The notes: generated by a model not told the origin, from the sequence alone. 64,000 bases of DNA from Talpa occidentalis (GCF_014898055.3 NW_023601543.1:14345314-14409313), one strand, 5' to 3'; numbered from the stretch's first letter, positions 34,013-44,879 are shown. Translations and numbers: made by a program.

Positions 34013-34179
34013 TACAAGCACTGGGTACAGTCAGAAGCGCGGGAGGGCGAGAGAATTCACCAGAGCCAGAGCGGGGAGCAGAACAGGCAGAAGGACCAAA
34101 GTACACTGCTGAGGGGAGCAGCAGAGACTGCGGGCAGCCTCGCAACCCAGCGCTCAACCGCTGCGCCACCGGGGAGGCC
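33976..34179 (-). mobile_element. tRNA-derived SINE, subfamily A1, internally deleted
   Basis: Carries a long (ttta)n tail, then aagcactgggtacagtcagaagcgcggg and accaaagtacactgctgagg (A1 signature). After gaggggagcagc it jumps to agagactgcgggcagcc, so about 80-90 bases, including the B box, are missing. The head ccgctgcgccaccggggaggccc is intact. A 13-bp duplication, ccatatctgattt, lies at 33963-33975 and 34180-34192. Confidence 0.95.
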
Positions 34180-34234
34180 CCATATCTGATTTTTAACTTA
34201 CACTCCTGACAACACCTAACAAGTAATATAGTTA

Positions 34235-34470
34235 TTTGAAAAGTGTATTGGTGAATTTGGTAAACCGGTGAAGATTTGGGTTCTGTTCTTGACTTTACCC
34301 CTTGCTATGAGAACGGGGACAAGTCCCTTAACTTCTGTGAGTCCTAGTTTCTTTATCTGGTAAGTGGGAATAATAATACCTGCTTTCCTCACCTCAGTGG
34401 GTATTAAGAAAATATAAATGAGAAAACACATTTGTTGGCATGTATTACAAAATGTAAAGCATTATGCAAA
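34235..34470 (+). mobile_element. MIR relic
   Basis: gggttctgttcttgactttaccccttgc, gacaagtcccttaacttctgtgagtcctagtttctttatctgg, gtgggaataataatacctgc, gtattaagaaaatataaatgag, gtaaagcattatgc is the plus-strand MIR in order. Confidence 0.83.
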
Positions 34471-34999
34471 ATTGACCTATTATAATTACTTTTCTACTTT
34501 CTTAGCATTTGTAATTATCTAGGAAAGAGATTCACTACTATCAATTATTTAGAAGTAATTCCATCACTTCCTATGGAAAGGACTCCAGCTTAATCCTCAA
34601 AGCAAGTGTTAGACTTGGCATAGGGTTTCTGTGAGTTGGCCAGGATTCTTTCAGTGATGGAATCATGTGTTCCTGATCTAAAAATTGGCTAGTGTGGGCA
34701 CAAAGAGAAAACCACTTTGTTTTCACTAGGTAATAGGGCAGCCCTCTCTGGCTGCACAGTTGGGGCCTTTGTAATAGTACTTGCTTGCTGTGCTTCCCAT
34801 GGGGTGAGTTAATGAACCACCAGAGAGCTGCTCTGAATTAAAAAGGTCACACCTGACATGATCCATTTCAGCACAAACATCCTGTTCTTTTCCCCTCTTC
34901 AAGGGGAACATTTTACTTAAGACCATCTGTGATTGGCTAAAAACTTAAATTGTGTGATGGCACAATGACCCTTGCAAATAAATGTCGGGAGAGAAAACC
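34471..34999. other. Unannotated segment
   Basis: No gene or repeat recognised. Confidence 0.35.
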
Positions 35000-35185
35000 C
35001 ACAGAATCATAAAATGTGAGTGGTAGAAGATCCTTTAGAGATTATGGAGTCCAACCTCATCTCACAGGTGAGGAAACCGACATCCAGAGAGAGGAAGTGA
35101 CTTAGTCAAGATTACACAGTAAATTTGTGGGCAGAGCTAGCACTAAAGCCAAATTTCCCTGTCTCTATACTTTCTGTTCACTGTA
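35000..35185 (-). mobile_element. Ancient SINE-like (MIR-related) relic
   Basis: agaatcataaaatgtgagtgg, gatcctttagagattatggagtccaac, cacaggtgaggaaaccgac, agtcaagattacacagtaaatttgtgggcagagctagcac. Same family pattern as at 21965-22120, better preserved here. Confidence 0.6.
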
Positions 35186-35459
35186 CCTTCCTCTGCTTCA
35201 GTTCATTCAAGTTAAAGGTCTTAAGGCTTTTCAGTACTGACAGTGACTTCAGTGTCATCCTCTAAATTGGACAATCTCCATCTAGTCTCCTAGCCAGGAA
35301 CAACTGCTGTGTGCCAGCCCCATGTATTCAGAATCAGACACTTTCAGGTTTAAAGCACCAGTTATCATACCTTCAAACTTCTGTCATCTCCACAGAGGAG
35401 TCCAGCAATCATTTCACACCTACATAGTACATAGTTTTTCTAAGTTATTGAAATCTTTT

Positions 35460-35717
35460 TTTTTAAGATTTTTTTTTTATTTATACAAGAACCAGGGTAC
35501 AGGCCAGATGTGCGGGAGGGTGAGAAGACTCACCAGAGACAGAGTGGGGAACAGAACAGGCACACTGACTGCTGAGGGGAGCAGCGGGTGAGACAGGAGA
35601 GGTCTGCCGCGCCATGTGGGCTGCTCCCTTGCTGCCCGGGGATCAAACCAGCCCTGCAGAGGCTGTGGACAACTTCACAGCGCTGCTCTCAACCGCCTGC
35701 GCCACCAGGGAGGCCCC
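35460..35717 (-). mobile_element. tRNA-derived SINE, intermediate A/B
   Basis: The tail (atacaagaaccagggtacaggcc) is B type. The head (ccctgcagaggctgtgg, cttcacagcgctgctctcaaccg) is A-like, and the B box is altered to GTTTGATCCCC. A perfect 17-bp duplication, agttattgaaatctttt, is at 35443-35459 and 35718-35734. Confidence 0.95.
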
Positions 35718-35734
35718 AGTTATTGAAATCTTTT

Positions 35735-37138
35735 GGAAAATAAAGTCACTAGCATGGTGAGCAGCTGGGTGACATGGTAGAATAGAGCATCGGCGTGGAA
35801 ACTGAAAGTGAATTCACCTTTTCGATCACTGACAGGAACCCGGAGCAAGTCACATAGCCTTTCTCTGTCAAACAGGAGCCTTGATTCCAGCAACACATCT
35901 GTGCTCCCTCTCTGGTCCTCCCTTTCGCCCTTAGGTCACTCTTACCTCAACTACACCTTTGACGCCACTCCCCACTCCCCGTGAACCTTCCAAACACCGT
36001 CTGTTAAATTGTCTTGGGTCTCTCGAAGACCTTCCTTTTAACCCACCTTAGCCCACTCCCTGCTCTGCTAAGTGGCTTGGACTTGGGCTGCTCCACCCGG
36101 GTGCTGGCCGGCCTGCAAGACCTGAGATTCTATCACTGAATCTTTGGTGCTATGGGTTAGATTTTCCCAGGCTAGGAATTCAGAACATCCAGCTCTGCTG
36201 TGGCCCAGAATCTTGAGTAACTGGCTCTGGTTCTGTGGATCTAATACTTAATGCATTCTGTTCTTAGGTGGCTTTTGAGTGACCAGACCATTAAATGTGA
36301 TTGGATCATATTTTAGATGGCAGGATCTGGGTGATCTGGAAGTTACATAGCTTAGAAGCATTTTAGTGTGTGTGTGTGTGTGTGTGTGTCTTAGCAATTA
36401 ATCCAACTTCAAAGAGTAAAGAAGAGGTAGAAAGTACTCTTTGCAGATTGAATATGTCAAATAAATTGCTTTAAGAAACTGCAACACGGATTGCAACTTA
36501 AGGTGAAGGTGAAGGTGTGAACTAGGTCCTTACAGTTGGCCTCATTCCATACTCTGCTGGGCATTCCGGGTATTCTCTGTGACTGGGTGTGCCTGACCAT
36601 CTTCAACCAAAATGTTCCCTTTGTTCCCATGTATATTTTGCCTCAGCTATTTAAGTCTTTTAAACTTCTAGATTTAGGATGTTGTTGAACATTTTCACCC
36701 TCCTGGAAAACTTTCCTGTGGCCAGACATTAAGAATCCACCTCCTCAGAAAACTGCTTGTTGTAATGTGTTTAAATACTAATGGGTATAGGGAACACTGA
36801 TTGTTTTGCCCTTTCTGGTTCGCTAAGGTCATTCAGTTGGTGGTTATACATTCATCAACCCTTTCGAGACACTTCGGGAGCATTTGTATCATGACTTTAT
36901 CTATGGTAGAGCTAGAGACCCCTTAGGTGGGCAGGGTGGCCTGAGATGAATCGTGACTTAAGTATGGAGTAGGAAAATTCCCAATGCAAGTAGCAAAAAT
37001 AGAAGGTACCAATGATGATGTCTCCAAGCCATTTCATCTTCAACTTTGGAATGCTGCATTGACCCAGGGAAGCAAAGGACACCAGATTAATTCTCAAGGC
37101 ACATAGGACTGCAGCCCCCTCTACCTCTATTCTAAAGC
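35735..37138. other. Unannotated 1.4-kb segment
   Basis: No gene recognised. It includes a (TG)n run at 36366-36390 and a short triplicate of gaaggt near 36501-36519. Confidence 0.4.
36366..36390. repeat. (TG)n microsatellite
   Basis: Twelve uninterrupted TG units. Confidence 0.9.
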
Positions 37139-37357
37139 ACAGATCGGTAAACTACAGCCTGTGGGTGAAATCTGGCCCACTGCCTGTTTTTTTTTCTTGT
37201 AAATAAAGTTTTATTGGAACACAGCCACACCACTTGTTTACATACTATCTCCGACAGTTACAGGGGCAGAGTGGGAATAGTTATGACAGAGGCTACATGG
37301 CCCACAAAAACTAAATATGATCTGGCCCTCTATATAAAAGTCTGCTAACTTCTGCTA
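37139..37357 (+). mobile_element. Non-autonomous hAT (Charlie-type) element
   Basis: cagatcggtaaactacagcctgtgggtgaaatctggcccactgcc, gtaaataaagttttattggaacacagccacacc, gatctggccctctatataaaagtctgctaac is the well-known hAT pattern whose consensus starts caggggtcggcaaac. Its ends form imperfect terminal inverted repeats (cagatcggtaaact; agtctgctaacttctg). I do not assign the exact family name. Confidence 0.8.
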
Positions 37358-37439
37358 TAGATTAAAACCTGAGTTTGAATAGCAACATAAAGGTCACTTG
37401 GAATTCAATTTCAAGTAAAAGTAATTTGCAAGTTGTATA

Positions 37440-37900
37440 GCTATAATCCCATAGTATTTTTTAACAAAATAATTTTGCTGTGTATGCTTTCTAAAAATTC
37501 AAACAGTAAAGAAAGATGTGAAAATCGCTCACCATCACAACACCCAGAGAGAACTTGTTAACGTTTGGTGTATTCTTTTTCTCGCTTTTTGACCAGTGTG
37601 TCTTTTTTTTCAATAAAAACAATTGAATCATATTGTACATACTGTTTTGTAACTTAACTTTTTTATTTATTAATGTTTCTTGGCATCTTTCCATTTCATT
37701 AAACAGATCTACCTCATCATTCCTACTGGCTACAAAGTATTGCACTGTATGAATATAGCATTTAATTTATTTAACTAATCTTCTATTGTTGGACACAAAT
37801 TGTGCCTCATAGATTTTCTTCTCATGGCAGTCCCATAACAGGCATTCATTATGTGTATTTCTTTTCACACTTGTGACTTTTTATGTTCTCCAATTTTTTA
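37440..37900 (-). mobile_element. Old L1 3' end, minus strand
   Basis: aaaaattcaaacagtaaagaaagatg, acacccagagagaacttgttaacgtttggtgtattc, aatcatattgtacatactgttttgtaac, tctttccatttcattaaacag, tacaaagtattgcactgtatg, ctattgttggacac matches the reversed end of old L1 elements. No open frame. Confidence 0.72.
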
Positions 37901-38721
37901 GAAATCATCAGTTACTTATGATGTCAGAAAAAAATTCCTATAGCATTCTCTTCTTGGGTGAATGAATGTTTTTTCTAAATGGCAAGAGGTTTCACTTACA
38001 TTAATGTAGACACAAAACCAGGAGGGTCCAGGAGGTCACCTTCCCTCACAGGTAGAGTGAATTAGTGTACCCACTGAGATCATTAAATAACAGCTTTGCC
38101 ACGTAAAGCTTGTACATTTTGATAGGTTTTTGTGAAAGCTTCTCATCACATTAAATATTAATGACTGATGGCAAAGCATTGCTTTAGGAGAACATAATGG
38201 CCCAAAGAAAACTAAAAAACACTATTAAAAAAAAAGGAAAAAAAAACCCTCTGGCAGGATCAAATTTCTAATGGAGATAATAGAGCTGGCATCCAGAAGA
38301 AGAGGTGGGCAAGGCAAGAGGGTGCTATCTCCTAGGGAAATGGGCTGAAAATAAAATGAACTCAGAAGTCCAGGAAGCTCCTCTGTGCCCCTGACAATTA
38401 GGGACGTGTGAGGGGGGCGGTGCAGAGTGGGCACAAGTGAGCTGTCCACCCCTGCCCTGCTCCTAGGAGACATTAGATCCCCATAGCTGCAGTAGGCATT
38501 CACATGGATGTGGTTTTCAGGTCCCCTTAGGATATCTTTATTCTCACCCATTGACTATTCACCTGATTCCAAAGAACTCTGCTGATAGTAGGCAGCCCGC
38601 CCAGGCATCTGTGGTGGGTTTGGTAAACAGGGAGCCAGTGTGTGGGGAGGCGTTAAACTCAGTGCTAATCAAGTTGAATAGATGAATGACATCAAGGAAC
38701 AGCAGAGCGCAGCAGGAAAGA
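37901..38721. other. Unannotated segment
   Basis: No recognised repeat. A 108-codon minus frame (38225-38551) has no known domain. Confidence 0.35.
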
Positions 38722-38925
38722 CTACAGTCATGTGTCGCTCGGCGACAGGGCTATGTTCTGAGAAATGCATCGTTAGGCAATTTTGTCATTTCACAGATGT
38801 CATAGAGTGTAATTGCACAAACCTGGCTATTGCGGTCGACTACACACCGAGACTAGATATAGGGACTGCTGTCATATAAGCCATCCTTCGTTGACCGAGG
38901 GGTCTGTTTGGAAATGCTCTACCAT
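38722..38925 (+). mobile_element. Tigger-type (Tc1/mariner) non-autonomous element
   Basis: Preceded by TA, it opens cagtcatgtgtcgctcggcgacagggctatgttctgagaaatgcatcgttaggcaattttgtcatt and continues atagagtgtaattgcacaaacctgg, actacacaccgagactagatat, cttcgttgaccgagg. This is the order of the eutherian repeat with 'cgcttaacgacgggg' termini. The far terminus is degraded. Confidence 0.75.
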
Positions 38926-39779
38926 GGCGGAAATGTATTCTCTCTGCGGAGGTCCATTCTCCAAATGGAAAAGCAGACCGGCCTTTAACATTCCGCACAG
39001 CCGGGTCCTGTGTGTCCAGTTAGCCTTTAGAACAACTCTTGGTCTTTACCCAACACTTTCCTTCTAAGTCGCCTCCAGTATTGCAGGGCATCCATGATAG
39101 GTAAAGAGATGCCCGCTTACCCAGGCACGCAGAAGCACAGAAGTTTCTGCTCACTTCCTTTCTTGTCAAGGCGGTGATTCTCAGTCTTTTCTTCCCTCCC
39201 ACTCTTTTCCTTCTCCACGTGGCATTGCGACCTGTCCTCTGGTTGCTCTCCCTTGTCTCTCCAAAGGCCAAGCAAAAGAATACCATTTCCCCTGAGTTCC
39301 CTCCGCCTAAATGAGCCTGGAAGTTTCTTCAGTGGCAATCTCATTAACAGCATCAGAGCTGCTTGGAGGACTTTCAGGAAATTTACTGGTTCTGATTCTA
39401 ACCCAGACCTCCCTAACCTTGATTAATTGTGTCACATCCCTCCCAGTTGCCAAATTTGTAAGAGCAATAACTAACATCCCAGGGAGAGGAGCAAGTATTA
39501 TCTCTGCAGGAAAACTCTGCATTGCTTTCCCATACTGGGCCCATCTCCGCAGTACATTGGATTAGCCTGCCAAGCTGGAAACCCTGTTCTAATCTGGAAC
39601 ACATATCTGACTCTATTGGAATCAGCAGGGTCTGCTTCTTCTCTGCTGCTTCTGTCTACCCACATTTTTTTCTTTTTTTCTTTTTTTTACTTAAACTGGC
39701 GAGAGAGAGTGGGGCAACTCAGGATGTTACAGCAATGTGATTTTTAGTAAGTAACGCTATAGAAATAGTGGCTAGCACA
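38926..39779. other. Unannotated segment
   Basis: Short frames on both strands between 39020 and 39740 show no family resemblance. No repeat recognised. Confidence 0.35.
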
Positions 39780-39975
39780 TGAGACATTTTTGCTGTGTGC
39801 CAAAAACTTTACACATCTTATTTTATTTATCCCTCATAACATCTTATAACGTACATACAGCGATCACCTTTTTGCAGGTGAGAAAACTGACTCAGGGAGG
39901 TAAAGTACCTTGCTTGTGAACCTGGCAGTCACACCCAGATCTTGATCCTAGGGCCCATCTTAAACATTAACTCCC
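39780..39975 (-). mobile_element. MIR relic
   Basis: gctgtgtgccaaaaactttacacatcttattttatttatccctcataac, aggtgagaaaactgactcagggaggtaaagtaccttgc, cctggcagtcacacccagatcttgatcc is the reverse MIR in order. Confidence 0.8.
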
Positions 39976-40283
39976 CCTCCTCTCCACACCAGCTCTTCAG
40001 ATGGCAGGGCAGCCACCCTGGGCAGGAACCAGCCCTCTAATCTATAATCATTATAATGGCAGCAACAGAGGACTAAGTCCCATTTTGAAAGTAAAGGCAA
40101 GTCTGAGCTCATTTCCAGAAACCCCTAGTTTATTTCAATAGCTTTCAGACTCTTCAGGAAGAAGTTTTAACTGGGGTAACAAAGCCCTACATATAACCTA
40201 TTCTACCTGTCCCTACCAGCTGCTACAGTATAAACAACAAAATGCTCTCAGGCAATCTTCCAGTCTTGGCTGTGTGATCCCTC

Positions 40284-40404
40284 TGTGTGTGCATGTGTGT
40301 ATATATATATGGGGTGTGTGTGTGTGTATATATATATATATGTGTGTGTGTATATATATATATATATGTGTGTGTGTATATATATGTGTGTGTGTGTGTG
40401 TGTG

Positions 40405-40440
<36 letters not shown>
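40284..40440. repeat. Complex TG/TA/CA microsatellite
   Basis: Alternating (TG)n and (TA)n blocks end in (TG)n-TATA-(CA)n, which makes a perfect 44-bp palindrome centred between 40406 and 40407 (40385-40428). The Val/Cys/Tyr and Thr/His repeat frames on both strands are artefacts of the repeat. Confidence 0.95.
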
Positions 40441-40441
<1 letters not shown>

Positions 40442-40758
40442 TTTATGTGGTATATATAGGGGCAGAGGAAAAGAGGGAAAGCTAGTGAAGTTTCTTAGGG
40501 ACTTGGGCCAGGGCTACGTTTGGAAAGAGCAGACGCAAGAAGGCAATGAGAGGCCGTGATTGGGCTGATTTTCTGAAACCAGCTGGTTAGTTTTCTAGCA
40601 GGAGAATCCTATGACTCAATCTTTTCTCATTCGCCTGTGCTGATTGGGATCTCCCAAACATAAACATTTGGTGCCCTGAGTGATCCAGAAGACCACCTGG
40701 GAGCCTCTCAAAGATCATAGGTTCTAGTATTGTAAACCAATGCTACCTTAGTAAATAG

Positions 40759-40760
<2 letters not shown>

Positions 40761-40805
<45 letters not shown>
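40761..40805. repeat. (AT)n microsatellite
   Basis: About 22 uninterrupted TA units. Confidence 0.95.
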
Positions 40806-40807
<2 letters not shown>

Positions 40808-42033
40808 TAGGTACTGCAGATCACTCTGGGTAGATACCCTTTATTGAAAACCGCTTTGGCTCCAAATACAGTTGTTATTGCTATGAGAGTTCTAACACAT
40901 GGAAAGTGTGTATCAGAAACTTCTAGCAATTAAATAGGCTGGCTGATTAGCTATGATGCTTTCAGTGTTTCTGATTTTGATCTGGGCCAGTGCTTTCTAA
41001 ATTCTCCAAAGATGACCTTGTATCATGTACAGGCAACATTTTAGTTGATTATCAGACCTTGAGATTTACATTTCGTTGTTCTCTCCTATTTAACTGCTTG
41101 TTTTCCATTATGTATTCATTGAGCTTTGGGGAGGTGATATTGCAGTTTGAGGTGATTTGGAGGGGCAGGGAAGCATGAAGGCATAAAGAGAACAAAAGTA
41201 GAAAGGGAGTGGTTAATTGCCAATATGTGTTTTGGAAAATATGTTTTATTCAAATTCAAAAAGAGAACTCAGCTGCACAGATCCAAGATGAATACCACAG
41301 TTAGGACGGTGTTCAGCCACCGGTGAAAAGCATTTCTCCCTATGGTACTTGGAAAACATCCTGACATGCCAACTCTAGACACCTAAACTTCTGAAGTTTC
41401 AGAAGTTTTTACAGAATTCCTGACACATTGAGCTGTCTGACCACATCTATGAATTTGTCCAGAGGAAAACTGGGTGAAAAAGGAAAATTACTTCCTCTCT
41501 GGCAGTAGAGGGAACACAACCTTGAACTTTGAGAAAGGAGTCTGTGAGCACTCACAGAGATTTGGGGTCCATTCGTCATCATTTTCTTAAATGAGGGTAG
41601 TCATTCTGAGGCTGTCATCACAAGTACCCACATCCCCCTTGGAGTACCTATGCTGTAGAACATCAAGTGTGGTTTGAACTAGAAATCATCATAAACCCCT
41701 TGAGTCTCAAGCCCGAAGCAGTCCTCAGACTCCAGTTGCCTTTCCTATCTAGCAGGTTCTTTCCTACTCTTTGAAAGAATTCCAGCAACCTACAGGCCCC
41801 AGGTGTTCTAATTCGTTTTCTTATACTGGAAAGCAAACAGAAAAGTCATCTCCTGCATCCTGAAAAAATAAGATGTTATTTCCTCTTATGACCTTGTCTC
41901 TGAGGAGAAAGTCATCCCCCACCCAACTGCTCTCCCCCCCTAGAAGCATCCCTTTGCCCTGGAGTTGCCTTACCTTGACATATGTGGAGAGGGAGTTATT
42001 TATATCATTTTGAAGAAATTCAGTACAGAGAAA
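40806..42033. other. Unannotated 1.2-kb segment
   Basis: No gene, RNA or repeat recognised. Confidence 0.4.
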
Positions 42034-42196
42034 CCACATAGTATTTTGTTTTTTGGTTTTTGTTTTTTTGTTGCCGCCCTCCATATTTTATTGCATCTGG
42101 GTGTCTCACAGTGTCATACAGAGGTAGGACCATTGATTTTTAGGCCTAAGCCTCATTCAGGGCCTTCATAAGCTTTTACAGGTTAAAAAGGGTGAT

Positions 42197-42779
42197 TTCC
42201 ATAGCGTAGCTATTGTAAACAGTGCTGCTATAAACATAGGGGTGCAGGTGCCCTTTGGAATTAATGATGCTGTGTCCTCTGGGTAAATACCTAGGAGTGG
42301 AATTGCTGGATCATATGGAAGCTCTATGTTTAGTAGGTCCAGAAATCTCCACACAGCTCTCCATAGTGGCTGGACCAGTTTGCACTCCCACCAGCAGTGC
42401 AGGAGAGTACCTTTTTCTCCACATCCTCACCAACATTTGTTGTTGCTAGTTTTTTTAATATGTGCCATTCTCACTGGGGTAAGATGGTATCTCATGGTAG
42501 TTTTGATTTGCATTTCCCTGATTACAAGTGATGGTGAACATTTTTTCATATGCCTGTTGGCCATTCACATTTCCTCTTTGGAGAAGTAATATATAGATGA
42601 CTGGATCAAGACGACGTGGTACACACACCATGGAATATTACTCAGCAATCAAAAAAGATAAACTCATGCCATTTGCAGCAACATGGATGGCGCTGGAGGG
42701 GATCATGCTCAGCGAAATAAGCCAGAGGGAAAAAGAAAAATACCGGATGGTCTCACTCATAGCAGGAATCTAGAAAACC
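42197..42779. pseudogene. L1 ORF2 segments in opposite orientation, inside the retrocopy
   Basis: 42197-42585 is ORF2 on the minus strand; it includes codons for [19 protein letters not shown]. 42592-42779 is ORF2 on the plus strand, from atagatgactggatcaag to the ORF2 stop region tctcactcatagcaggaatctagaaaacc. In L1 the second directly follows the first. No L1 3' UTR and no L1-specific poly(A) tail are present, unlike an ordinary twin-primed insertion. Confidence 0.85.
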
Positions 42780-42917
42780 GGCAGTGACAGCCGCCGTTGT
42801 GTAAAATCTCAGGGGCGTTGGGGGGAGTGGCGCGAGTTGGCGGCTTCCGTGCTCCGGCCGCCTCAGGCCGCCTCAGGCGTGAGCGCCACCCCCGTGTGCG
42901 CGGCCCGAAGCCCCGCC
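42780..42917. promoter_or_regulatory. CpG-dense segment with SP1-type site
   Basis: 138 bp with about 17 CpG dinucleotides and a ccccgcccc box, in a window otherwise poor in CpG. It holds two tandem copies of ccgcctcagg (near 42858-42877). On the minus strand it would be the 5' end of the retrocopied RNA, so it may be a housekeeping-type 5' UTR/first exon. That it acts as a promoter is inference. Confidence 0.45.
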
Positions 42918-43029
42918 CCACATAGTATTTTGAAGAGAGAAGATTTAATGCAAGTATTATCTATATGAGAGACTTGACTAGTAAGAAGTAAAGGCATATT
43001 AAGATATAAAGAGCAGTCACTACCCCTCA

Positions 43030-43640
43030 GACTGAGCTAAAGCACCCATGGGAGAACCCTTCCCCCAGGGATGAGAGCCAGACCTTACCGGAGAGGACAC
43101 AGTTATGGCTCACTGAATAGGAGAAAAGTTGCTGTGGTGCGGTGCCAGCAGAACTTGCTGAAATTCTGCTTCCTGGAATTTTCTGGATATCTGTCCTGTG
43201 GCACTTCTGGGAAATCCGCCCACTACAGTGCCAGGGAGAGCTCCCAGGGAGGTATCTCAGCATAGGCACTCCACACAAGACCACATGGGGGAGGGGTACC
43301 GGGAGAAGCTGCTGGATGCTGTCGATCACCATGTACTATAGGAACTACATGTTAGAAAATAAACCGCAGGACCTTGGCTCAGGGGAAGCCAGTGTGCTGG
43401 CCAGGCACTGGGAAGCCAGGGCCCTGCACATAGGAGCCACCAAGTGAACACTCCAGCACACCAGAACAAGAGAGAAAAGCCCCTTCCTCCTGAAAGGTCT
43501 CCTTGAGCCACTTAATGACAAAGCTTAACACTCTGCTGCAGAGAAAGGTTAAAAACATAAAGCGCCCAGAATCCTTTTCACAGAACAAGCAAGAAGGGTA
43601 AATTTGGATCTAAAAGGTGATAACTGACATACCAATCCAG
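43030..43640. other. Unidentified moderately GC block, possible interspersed repeat
   Basis: The segment (gagccagaccttaccgg; ggatatctgtcctgtggcacttctgggaaatc; gccagggagagctcccagggaggtatctcagcatagg; cagagaaaggttaaaaacataaagcgcccagaatcc) has the feel of an interspersed repeat seen in other mammals, but I cannot name it. Frames up to 101 codons on both strands show no domain. Confidence 0.35.
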
Positions 43641-43929
43641 CTCAGGTAACTCTCTCATAGTGTTAACTCCTAACCCAGTTCGTGTTCTGAGTGGTCTTTC
43701 TTCTCTTATAATTTGGGGATAAGGGGGTAGAAATCAGTTTCTTTGTCACCCTTGCCCCATCCTATATACACCAGGTAGATAGCAACTATACCTCTGGCTC
43801 CACTACACAAGATCTCCTGCTATAACTGCCAAATCCAGGTTACTTACCTTCAACTCTTTGTTCTCCACTATTCTCACTGTACCAGCTGGGATGGGGACAC
43901 ACATTTCCTGATTGTATCAGGTGGCACAG

Positions 43930-44140
43930 TTCAGCAGCTAAGATCATGGACTTCGGAGTCAGGCTTGGATTAGAATCCTTGCTCTGCCACTTACCACCTG
44001 TGTGGTCTTAGGCAAGATGTCTAACTCCCTTGATCCACCATTTCTTCAAGTGTAAATGGAGATAACGAGACCTGCACCTCAAGAGTACTGTGGAGATTAG
44101 GAACACAGAATGTACCAAGCACACCACCTGGCACCTAGGG
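43930..44140 (+). mobile_element. MIR relic
   Basis: agctaagatcatggacttcggagtcagg, tgctctgccacttaccacctgtgtggtcttaggcaagatgtctaactcc, aagtgtaaatggagataacgagacctgc, gtactgtggagattaggaac, ccacctggcacctag is full-length and well preserved. A second partial MIR-like piece follows (44150-44225). Confidence 0.88.
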
Positions 44141-44225
44141 TCAAAAATAGGAACCCGGATTCAAATCTTAGCCCATCAGGCTTGGTGTGAAGCCTTTGAG
44201 TAAATTGCTTCACCCTCCAAGGTCG

Positions 44226-44879
44226 AGGTGATGAGCAGTTCAGCCCCTGGGAAGACGAAAAAGAGGGGATAGATTAATATTTCTATAGGAACAGTTTCTG
44301 CATTTGAGTTTAACGTAAGGAATAACTTTGATCACAAACGTTTCCTTGAGCATTGAGGCTGCAGGAAACTGCAGCTAGGGGTAGGAGTACCCACTTACTT
44401 ACACTGCATGTTCACATAACAGTTGGTCCCCCACCTCCAACCAGTGTATGTTTAATGACTATACCCATTTAAAAATATTGAAAATCTTCTGTTCTGGTTG
44501 ATAAATAGATGTTGCCAGGAGCCCCCTATGTGGTCACCAGTCCCCGTGTTCAATAAATAATCATTGTTCCAGATCCCCCTCAGTAACCTGTCACCCAGGC
44601 CACCCCATTCCTTCTGGCACCCCCCTAGTCTTCGCCACAGTCTAGCAATAATTGATTGACTGCTGGCATAACAAAGGTGTCTCCCAGGCCCTGCTCTGGT
44701 GCTAAAGTTCACTGTCCAATTCTGTTTTATTGCTCATGCCATTCTGTTTTTTTTTTTAATATTTTGAATATCAAGGCTGCTTCCCTTGATCTTTCCCCCA
44801 TGACCTGAGGTCATTCTTGCAAAGAGAACCAACCAGCTTATCAGAGGACCACAGTGGAGTTTCTTGCTCTTATGTTAGC
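44226..44879. other. Unannotated segment
   Basis: No recognised feature. Confidence 0.35.

Larger units (their letters stand above)
42034..42932 (-). mobile_element. Composite retrocopy with 15-bp target-site duplication
   Basis: ccacatagtattttg is perfectly duplicated at 42034-42048 and 42918-42932. Between the copies, read on the minus strand, lie four parts. (1) 42917-42780: a CpG-rich, non-L1 5' segment. (2) 42779-42592: the end of L1 ORF2 in antisense. (3) 42585-42197: the immediately preceding part of ORF2 in sense. (4) 42196-42071: a non-L1 3' segment with AATAAA (42092-42087), followed by an A-rich tail (42070-42049). The target fits L1 endonuclease use (TTTT/G). It is one L1-mediated insertion, or an insertion with a second one inside it. 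The source transcript is not recognised. Confidence 0.8.

Noticed and set aside
40213..40559. Frames encoding Val/Cys/Tyr and Thr/His repeats
   Set aside because: Direct translations of the TG/TA/CA microsatellite.
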